Source: Azoarcus sp.
Lineage (GTDB): Bacteria > Pseudomonadota > Gammaproteobacteria > Burkholderiales > Rhodocyclaceae
NCBI GenBank assembly: GCA_031274995.1
Contig: JAISPJ010000103.1
Span: 1 to 45,509 of the forward strand
Length of the DNA stretch: 45,509 nt
Direction of reading: 5' to 3'
In this document: positions 40,228-45,509 of the stretch, one piece after another
How positions within the stretch are numbered: the first letter of the stretch is position 1
Layout of the letters: each line of letters starts with the position of its first letter
Position numbers and translations under genes: made by a program
The notes under the pieces: generated by a model
What the model saw: only the letters and a program-made list of their open reading frames with translations
Told to the model about the DNA's origin: nothing
The model's database searches: none

Positions 40228-41628
40228 TCAATCCTTTCCCCACTTCTGCAACCTGTATCGCAATTGCCTGAGCGTCAGGCCGAGTTTGCGGGCGGCCGCG
40301 GTGCGGTTCCAGCGGGTTTCATCCAGGGTCTTGAGAATCTGCGCACATTCGTCCCCGGAGATTTCTTCCATGTCGTCGTCACCCTCATCGAGGGCCTCGT
40401 TTTCTTCTTCGGTGGCGGCCATGGGGGAGCGGTCGCTCAAGTCGATACCAAGGTCTTCAGCGGTAATTTCATTGTTTTCGGCAAGGGCGCAGGCACGTTC
40501 CAGCAGGTTTTCCAGTTCGCGGACGTTGCCGGGGAAACTGTGCTGCCGCAAAGCGGAAAGGGAGCCGGGAGAGAGGGTATGCACGGGGTTGCCGTCGCGT
40601 TCGGCCAGCCGCGCGAGCAGGTGCGCCGCCAAGTCGGGAATGTCTTCGAGGCGTTCCCGTAACGGAGGCACGGGCAGAGTCAGGACGTTGATGCGGAAGT
40701 ACAAATCCTGCCGAAAACGGTTCTCGGAAACGAGCCTGGCCAGGTCACGGTGCGAGGCGGAGAGAATGCGCACGTCGACGGGCTGCTCGGTTTGTGCGCC
40801 AACGGGGCGCACGGCGCGTTCCTGAATGGCGCGCAATAGTTTGACCTGCATGGAAAGCGGCAGGTCAGCCACTTCGTCAAGAAAGAGGGTTCCGCCGCTG
40901 GCGGCCTGAAACAGTCCGTCCTTATCGGCGGAGGCGCCGGTGAAACTGCCCTTGCGGTAGCCGAAGAACTCGCTTTCCATGAGTTCCGGCGAAATCGCGC
41001 CGCAATTGACGGGCACGAAAGGTTCCGCAGTACGCGCACCCATACTGTGGATGAGACGGGCAATGACTTCCTTGCCCGTGCCTGATTCGCCATGTATGAA
41101 AACGGGAGCCTGATTCCGGGCAAATTTTTTGATGAGGACGCGCAATTGCGTCATTGCGGGCGAACGCCCGACCAACTCGCGCGCGCTGGCGCACATGTTG
41201 TCCGAAACCGTTCCGGGCGAACCGGGGGACTGAAGTTTGAGAGCATGGCGGACGAGCCTGTGCAGAACCTGGAGTTCGATGGGCTTGGTGACGAAATCGA
41301 ACGCGCCGAGCTTGAGGGCGCGAATGGCAGTCTCGATGCTGCCAAAGGCAGTAATGACGGCCACGGGCAGGTTTGGCCAGTGGTGCTGGATGTGTTCGAC
41401 CAGATCAAGCCCGTCACCGTCGGGCAGGCGCATGTCGGTGAGGCACAAGTGATAACGGTTGCCATCGAGCATCGAACGCGCCTCGGCAAGCGTTCCGGCG
41501 CAATCCGCACCCAGCCCCATGCGTAGCAGTGAGAGTTCCAGCAGTTCGCGGATGTCTTCTTCGTCATCGACGATGAGAACGCTCTTGTCGGCGGTACGGC
41601 TGCGGCGTTCTGGAAAACCAGCGTTCAT
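40228..41628 (-). CDS. pilR: Type IV pilus sigma-54 response regulator PilR
   Basis: PilR is the NtrC-family activator of pilin transcription. The 466-residue protein has a receiver (VLIVDDEEDIRELL, acceptor Asp in LCLTDMRLPDGDGL, Lys in FVTKPI). A sigma-54 interaction AAA+ domain follows, with Walker A GESGTGKE, the loop GSFTGA (the Ser form used by PilR proteins) and GGTLFLDEVADLPLSMQ. A Fis-type helix-turn-helix at the C-terminus reads RTAAARKLGLTLRQLRYRL. The start overlaps the pilS stop by 4 bases. A sigma-54 promoter before a pilin gene 3.8 kb away in the same window is its expected target. Confidence 0.95.
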   Translation of the reverse strand: MNAGFPERRSRTADKSVLIVDDEEDIRELLELSLLRMGLGADCAGTLAEARSMLDGNRYHLCLTDMRLPDGDGLDLVEHIQHHWPNLPVAVITAFGSIETAIRALKLGAFDFVTKPIELQVLHRLVRHALKLQSPGSPGTVSDNMCASARELVGRSPAMTQLRVLIKKFARNQAPVFIHGESGTGKEVIARLIHSMGARTAEPFVPVNCGAISPELMESEFFGYRKGSFTGASADKDGLFQAASGGTLFLDEVADLPLSMQVKLLRAIQERAVRPVGAQTEQPVDVRILSASHRDLARLVSENRFRQDLYFRINVLTLPVPPLRERLEDIPDLAAHLLARLAERDGNPVHTLSPGSLSALRQHSFPGNVRELENLLERACALAENNEITAEDLGIDLSDRSPMAATEEENEALDEGDDDMEEISGDECAQILKTLDETRWNRTAAARKLGLTLRQLRYRLQKWGKD

Positions 41629-43217
41629 GGCTTGCTCCGTCCGGTGAGGATGAAATGCGCGCCGGGGCGCTCGGGATCGCTGTCCAGCAGTTCAAGGTCG
41701 AAACCGTTGGCTTCGGCCAGTTCACGGGCAATGTAAAGCCCCAACCCGGTTCCCTTTGGATGGGAGGTAAAAAACGGTTCAAACAGATGGGCACGCGCAT
41801 GTTCATCGAGTCCCGGGCCATCGTCACGCACATGCACCCGCACCAGCCCCTTCCCGGCATTTTCGGCATAAACCCTGATGGAACCGGGCTTGCCGCTGCA
41901 ATGGCGGCGGGCATTGGAGAAGAGGTTGCCGAAGATTTGATGCAGATGGGCGCGGTCAATACCCAGGGTAAGTTTGGAACTGATGTCCGCCCGAAAGACA
42001 GCCCCTTCGCTTTCCCCACCCATGCCGAAGGCTTCAAACAGTTCGGTAACGAATTCCACGAGCGGCAGCGCCTCGGGTTGCGTCCTCTCCCGGCGGCCCA
42101 GCGCGAGCACGTCGTGGATCATGCGCTCGATACGCCGTGCGTTGTCGTTGATGATTTTGGCGAGCCGTGTTTGCATGTCGCCACGCTTTTCTTCGCACAG
42201 AAGCTCGGCGGCCTGGGTGACAGCCGAGAGCGGGTTGCGGATCTCGTGCGCCATGCTGGCGGTAAGCCGCCCGAGGGAGGCGAGTTTGAGTTGCTGCATA
42301 CGGCGCTGGATGTCTTCCAGGTCGGTGAGAAAGATCAGCATGTCACTTTCGCCCTCACCGTCCTCACCGCCATCGGCGCGGGCCGTGACCTGGCAGCGCA
42401 GCAGATACCGGGTTTGCCCCAGCTCGATGAGTTGCCCTGTCTCACCCACGCCCGTGCGGCAATATTCAGCAAGCACGGGAGCAATGTCGGCGAGCGGGCG
42501 ATCTTCCATGTCCTCCAGGCCGAACAGCAAACAGGCTGAAGGGTTGGCCTGCCGCACGACGCCATCCGCACGCAGGACGATGACGCCATCGCGCATGTCG
42601 CGGATGATGTGGGCGTTGATCGCCTGCTGCTGGGCCAGCGCCACGCCACGCGCCGCCGCCAGCGAAGCATTGGCCCGCGCCCGCTGTGCCAGCAACTGCG
42701 CCACAATGGCGATGATGAAAAAGGAAATGCAGGCCAGCGCCACCTGGAAAAAATCCGCCGCATTCATTTTTCCGTGGTCGATGAAAGCGCGCCAGCCGTT
42801 TTCGGTCAGTACGCCGATAGTCGCCAGCGCCGCCATGAAAGGAACAATGTTCCCTTCAACCAGCAGACAGTTACCGACCAGCATAATCATCATCAGCACA
42901 GGAATGCCGCTCGGATAACCGCCGCTCGTCCACATGACGACGCTCAGGATAAGTATGTCCGTGAAGCCCTGGATCACCATCAGGCGCCGGAAACCGATAC
43001 GGCTTTCGGCATCAGGAAAGCCGAGGGCAAGAACAGTGGCAAGGTAGAAGAGCGCCACGAACCAGAAGAACCTCGGCGCTTCGGAACCCAACCCGATCCG
43101 CGTGCCGAGAACGAGGAAAATGGCGGCGACGATGAGCCGGAACAGGTTGAAATAGCGCAACGCCTTGCGCCGCGCCGGGTCAACGTCCAGGGAGGAATGG
43201 GATGCGGGCGCTGTCAC
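41625..43217 (-). CDS. pilS: Type IV pilus sensor kinase PilS
   Basis: PilS phosphorylates PilR and in Pseudomonas senses pilin in the membrane. The 530-residue protein has about six membrane helices in residues 20-185, a PAS domain (about 205-300), the phospho-acceptor His in ASMAHEIRNPLSAV, and an HATPase domain with DNARRIERM, RDDGPGL and GTGLGLYIARELA. It starts with GTG, overlapping the upstream gene's stop by 4 bases, and ends overlapping pilR by 4. That arrangement makes a tight three-gene transcript. Confidence 0.95.
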   Translation of the reverse strand: MTAPASHSSLDVDPARRKALRYFNLFRLIVAAIFLVLGTRIGLGSEAPRFFWFVALFYLATVLALGFPDAESRIGFRRLMVIQGFTDILILSVVMWTSGGYPSGIPVLMMIMLVGNCLLVEGNIVPFMAALATIGVLTENGWRAFIDHGKMNAADFFQVALACISFFIIAIVAQLLAQRARANASLAAARGVALAQQQAINAHIIRDMRDGVIVLRADGVVRQANPSACLLFGLEDMEDRPLADIAPVLAEYCRTGVGETGQLIELGQTRYLLRCQVTARADGGEDGEGESDMLIFLTDLEDIQRRMQQLKLASLGRLTASMAHEIRNPLSAVTQAAELLCEEKRGDMQTRLAKIINDNARRIERMIHDVLALGRRERTQPEALPLVEFVTELFEAFGMGGESEGAVFRADISSKLTLGIDRAHLHQIFGNLFSNARRHCSGKPGSIRVYAENAGKGLVRVHVRDDGPGLDEHARAHLFEPFFTSHPKGTGLGLYIARELAEANGFDLELLDSDPERPGAHFILTGRSKP

Positions 43218-43495
43218 TTGCAGTGCGCTTTACAGCAAAAGAACTTGCCCGCCGCCCTGACGCCTTCGCTTTCGGGTACATGCACACCGCAAAAGGCGCA
43301 CGCCAGCATACGCTCCGCTTGCGCTTTTCCTCCCTCCCCGTAACGGCTACGGGAAGAAGGGCGCCTGCCCGGGCTACTGTCCGATTTCTGGAACAGACCG
43401 GACAACATGCCGAAAAAAGTACGCGCCAGCGCTCCGATTCCGACGAAAAAAACGATGAAGGTCAGGGAAACAATCAGAAACAGCTTGACGAACAC
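43214..43495 (-). CDS. PP0621-family small membrane/zinc-binding protein
   Basis: This protein is about 93 residues long with one N-terminal membrane helix (FLIVSLTFIVFFVGIGALA), a short basic linker and a Cys-rich tail (ACAFCGVHVPES, then FFCCKAHC) that could bind zinc. Proteins of this type commonly sit just upstream of pilS in Betaproteobacteria; their function is unknown. The start is taken as GTG at 43495 because GGAG lies five bases before it; TTG at 43513 is possible. Its stop overlaps the pilS GTG. Confidence 0.75.
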   Translation of the reverse strand: MFVKLFLIVSLTFIVFFVGIGALARTFFGMLSGLFQKSDSSPGRRPSSRSRYGEGGKAQAERMLACAFCGVHVPESEGVRAAGKFFCCKAHCK

Positions 43496-43808
43496 GCTCA
43501 CTCCAAAAAGCAATCCCCGTTCATGGATTTGTCCGGCAGTTTAGCACCGCCGCGATACCGCCGCCGCAAGAACCACGCATTGAAGAATGCCCAACTTATG
43601 CGGATATAAAAACTTTCCGCCTCTGTTAATTCAATGTCGAAAAAGCGTACGGACATTTTCCACACACGCGGCGTATCCGTGGTTAGAATTTGCTACTTGG
43701 AGGGGGGAGAACAGCCATAAGGCGGCCTTCCCGCCAAAAAATGTTCAACACTATGCCTATCGCTCTTCATTTCTCCTGGGAACGCGAGGCATACAAGGAG
43801 AAAGGGAA
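43496..43808. promoter_or_regulatory. Divergent region between the pilSR operon and the CoA-transferase, with inverted repeat
   Basis: These 313 bases hold no convincing gene, although the frame of the downstream CDS stays open into it. A perfect inverted repeat AATGTC-N13-GACATT lies at 43633-43657, of a size suited to a dimeric regulator. GGCGG/CCGCC palindromes occur near 43722. Promoters for both divergent operons should be here. A TGG-N7-TTGC string near 43685 looks like a sigma-54 site but is one base short of the required spacing. Confidence 0.4.
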
Positions 43809-44516
43809 ATGAAATCAAAAAGACTTGGAATCGAACAAGTCGCATCGTTTCTGCGTGATGGCATGACCATCATGTACGGGGGTTTCATGGGGAATGGCAC
43901 GCCGCCACGGCTGATGCAGGCCATTCTCGATTCGGGCGTCAAGGATTTGACGATGATCGGCGACGATACGGCCTTTCTGGACGCCTCCAGGGGGCCGGAA
44001 GGCGTTGGCCTGCTGGTTCGCAACAAACGTATCAAGAAACTCATCACCTGCCACATCGGCCTGAACAAGGAAGCCCAGCGCCAGATGATTGCCGGCGAGA
44101 TGGAAATCGAACTGATTCCCATCGGCACACTGGCCGAACGCATCCGCGCCGCCGGTTCCGGCCTGGGCGGCGTACTGACCCCGACGGGCGTGGGCACCTC
44201 GGTGGGCGAGGCCAGGCAGGACATCACCATCAACGGCAAAAAATTCGACCAAAAGCAGACCATCAACATCAACGGCAGGGATTTCCTGCTGGAACTGCCG
44301 CTGACAGCCGAACTGGCCCTGCTGGAAGCCGTCAAGGCCGACACTTTCGGCAACCTCGTCTACTACCGCTCGATGCGCAACCATAACCCGCTCATGGCGC
44401 TCGCCGCCCAAACGGTAATCGTGGAAGCGCACGAAGTCGTCGAAGTCGGCACCATCGACCCGGATCACGTCATGACTCCGGGCATTCTGATCGACCACAT
44501 CGTGTACCCCGCATAA
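43809..44516 (+). CDS. atoD: 3-oxoacid/acetate CoA-transferase subunit A
   Basis: This is the alpha subunit of a class I CoA-transferase, which moves CoA between short-chain acyl-CoA and acetate or acetoacetate-type acids. The 235-residue product shows the CoA-binding loop [15 protein letters not shown] (GxGxxP-like), [29 protein letters not shown] and TPTGVGT. AAGGAGAAAGGG precedes the ATG at 43809. The frame extends about 74 codons upstream without similarity. The beta subunit follows after 12 bases. Exact acids cannot be read; ScoA, CtfA and AtoD are equally good names. Confidence 0.9.
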   Translation: MKSKRLGIEQVASFLRDGMTIMYGGFMGNGTPPRLMQAILDSGVKDLTMIGDDTAFLDASRGPEGVGLLVRNKRIKKLITCHIGLNKEAQRQMIAGEMEIELIPIGTLAERIRAAGSGLGGVLTPTGVGTSVGEARQDITINGKKFDQKQTININGRDFLLELPLTAELALLEAVKADTFGNLVYYRSMRNHNPLMALAAQTVIVEAHEVVEVGTIDPDHVMTPGILIDHIVYPA

Positions 44517-44528
44517 AAGGAGACAACC

Positions 44529-45212
44529 ATGACGCAAGAAATGAGCGCAAAAGAGTTCATCGCCCGTCGCATCGCGCTGGAACTCAAGGACGGGGACGTT
44601 GTGAACCTCGGCATCGGCCTGCCGACTCTTGTTGCCAATTACCTGCCCGAAGGCGTGCACCTGACGCTCCACTCGGAAAACGGCTTTCTGGCCATCGGCC
44701 CGGTTCCGAAAGACATCCCGCCTGTCGGCAAACCCCGCACCGTGAATGCGGGCGGCAATCCCTGTTCCATCTTGCCGCATGGCTCCACGTTCGACACCTC
44801 GATCTCTTTTGCGCTGATGCGCGGCGGGCACCTCGACGCCTGCGTGCTTGGCGGATTGCAGGTTGCTGAAAACGGCGACCTTGCCAACTGGATGATCCCC
44901 GGCAAGAACGTACCCGGCATGGGCGGCGCGATGGATCTGGCGGTTGGCGCGAAGAGCGTGATCGTGGCGATGGAGCACACCAACAACGGCGAGAAGAAGA
45001 TTCTCAAAAAATGCAATCTTCCGCTCACCGTCAAGAGCCGCGTCTCCGTTCTCGTGACCGAGAAGGCGCTGTTCCGTTTCCACGACGGCAAGATGGTGCT
45101 GGAAGAGTTCGCGCCCGGAGTCAGCGTGGAAGAAATCCGCGCCGAGACCGAAGCGGCTTTCACTGTTTCCGACAAGCTCAAGGAAATGGTTATCAGCCAG
45201 ACCGGGCTTTGA
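44529..45212 (+). CDS. atoA: 3-oxoacid/acetate CoA-transferase subunit B
   Basis: This is the beta subunit, carrying the catalytic glutamate in LHSENGFLAIGP, which forms the covalent CoA thioester. The 227-residue product also shows VNLGIGLPTLVANYL, AGGNPCSILPHGSTFDTS, and ANWMIPGKNVPGMGGAMDL. AAAGGAG precedes the ATG. It forms a two-gene operon with the alpha subunit, closed by a strong hairpin. In this kind of organism it would serve ketone-body, butyrate or acetoacetate metabolism, possibly linked to polyhydroxybutyrate turnover; that is inference. Confidence 0.92.
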   Translation: MTQEMSAKEFIARRIALELKDGDVVNLGIGLPTLVANYLPEGVHLTLHSENGFLAIGPVPKDIPPVGKPRTVNAGGNPCSILPHGSTFDTSISFALMRGGHLDACVLGGLQVAENGDLANWMIPGKNVPGMGGAMDLAVGAKSVIVAMEHTNNGEKKILKKCNLPLTVKSRVSVLVTEKALFRFHDGKMVLEEFAPGVSVEEIRAETEAAFTVSDKLKEMVISQTGL

Positions 45213-45233
45213 CGCCGAAGTAGACCGAACGTA

Positions 45234-45284
45234 ACAATCCGGGCAGCAGGTTGTCATCTTTTGACAATCTGCTGCCCGGATTGT
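45234..45284 (+). terminator. Strong nested-palindrome terminator after the CoA-transferase genes
   Basis: ACAATCCGGGCAGCAG (45234-45249) pairs perfectly with CTGCTGCCCGGATTGT (45269-45284). The loop itself contains TTGTCA-TCTT-TTGACAA, which extends the stem to about 23 base pairs with one offset. CATTTTT follows on the plus strand. This is a convincing intrinsic terminator, though the U-tract is short. It lies about 80-130 bases upstream of the predicted pilA transcription start. Confidence 0.85.
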
Positions 45285-45338
45285 CATTTTTGGGTATTTT
45301 TTTCGAGACTCCTGTCACGCATAAAAGTCGTATAAACC

Positions 45339-45354
45339 AGGCATGGCGTTTGCT
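45339..45354 (+). promoter_or_regulatory. Sigma-54 promoter of the pilin gene
   Basis: AGGCATGGCGTTTGCT contains GG (45340-45341) and GC (45352-45353) with exactly 10 bases between, and has CAT and TTGC where the TGGCAC-N5-TTGC consensus wants them. Transcription would start near 45365, giving a leader of about 40 bases before the pilin ATG. The PilSR pair in the same window is the expected activator. Confidence 0.82.
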
Positions 45355-45404
45355 TCATTCCTGTCAGCGGACAAAACCGCCATCCCAATCCCAGGAGTGT
45401 ACAA

Positions 45405-45509
45405 ATGAAAAAAATCCAGCAAGGCTTCACCCTGATCGAACTGATGATCGTCGTTGCGATTATCGGCATCCTTGCCGCTGTCGCGCTGCCCGCCTATCAG
45501 GATTACACC
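45405..45509 (+). CDS. pilA: Type IV major pilin, N-terminus only (window edge)
   Basis: 35 codons are visible. The protein begins MKKIQQG, cleaved by prepilin peptidase after Gly7, then [20 protein letters not shown] with Phe as first mature residue and Glu at position 5 of the mature chain. That is the classic type IVa pilin helix. AGGAG precedes the ATG at proper spacing, and a sigma-54 promoter lies about 40 bases further up. It could be the major pilin or a pilin-like paralogue, but the promoter and nearby pilSR favour the major one. Confidence 0.92.
   Translation, partial: MKKIQQGFTLIELMIVVAIIGILAAVALPAYQDYT

Noticed and set aside
43505-43521. Third copy of the hairpin-core repeat (GCAATCCCCG upstream of the PP0621-family gene)
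   Set aside because: Only about ten bases match and the palindrome does not follow, so chance is adequate.
43683-43700. Sigma-54 promoter for the CoA-transferase operon
   Set aside because: TGG and TTGC are present, but the spacer is one base short of the strictly required distance.
43587-43808. N-terminal extension of CoA-transferase subunit A
   Set aside because: The frame is open, but it lacks family similarity, and a strong ribosome site precedes the ATG at 43809.
43815-45287. Long antisense open frames over atoDA, and similarly over gcvP, metH and the glucan synthase
   Set aside because: They mirror GC-rich codon bias of the true genes, have no family resemblance and lack ribosome sites.

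Overview
The window reads as chromosomal DNA of a flagellated, piliated betaproteobacterium with fairly high GC. The flhDC master regulator sits directly upstream of motAB and che genes, as is common in Betaproteobacteria. Other pointers are the PP0621-pilS-pilR trio, the MFS-ssb order, and gcvT-gcvH-gcvP in one operon. A Rhodocyclales-like host is plausible, but genus cannot be fixed from sequence reading alone. I saw no rRNA, tRNA, CRISPR array, prophage or intact transposase gene. Nearly all DNA is coding and codon use looks uniform.

Layout. (1) 1-2112: mnmH (cut by the window edge) and selD, a divergent selenium pair. (2) 2188-12526, minus strand: a motility and chemotaxis block, in transcription order flhD, flhC, motA, motB, cheR, a receiver-less cheB, cheV, cheV, cheY, cheZ, cheA. 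(3) 12779-14758: an HDOD-receiver-GGDEF protein upstream of flhD. (4) 15064-18686, plus strand: a Nudix hydrolase, a FliT-like chaperone, FliK, an FlhB C-terminal-domain paralogue and a YcgR-like PilZ brake. (5) 18805-25343: ppiD divergent from the glycine cleavage operon gcvTHP. (6) 25553-32047: a membrane glucan synthase with GH17 and GT2 domains, a dihaem peroxidase and a DAHL-PAS-GGDEF-EAL protein in one tight run behind a perfect FNR-type box. (7) 32117-40219: ettA, a DsbC-like thiol isomerase, an MFS transporter, ssb and metH. (8) 40228-43495, minus strand: pilR, pilS and a PP0621-family gene. (9) 43809-45212: a two-subunit CoA-transferase. (10) From 45405: the start of a type IV pilin gene behind a sigma-54 promoter.

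How the parts fit. Most of the window concerns surface behaviour. FlhDC would turn on flagellar genes. The Che proteins steer the motor through CheY and CheZ. Two c-di-GMP enzymes and a PilZ brake could shift cells between swimming and sessile life, and PilSR controls pilin. The selenium, glycine, methionine and translation genes are housekeeping.

The least ordinary signals are these: a 126-base run of tandem hairpins between cheY and cheZ, with a diverged second copy of its core between flhC and motA; an internally duplicated peptide in CheZ; a CheB without its receiver next to two CheV proteins, with no CheW or CheD in sight; the FNR-box glucan synthase/peroxidase/c-di-GMP operon; and a nested palindrome ahead of pilA that may be both a terminator and an upstream activator region.
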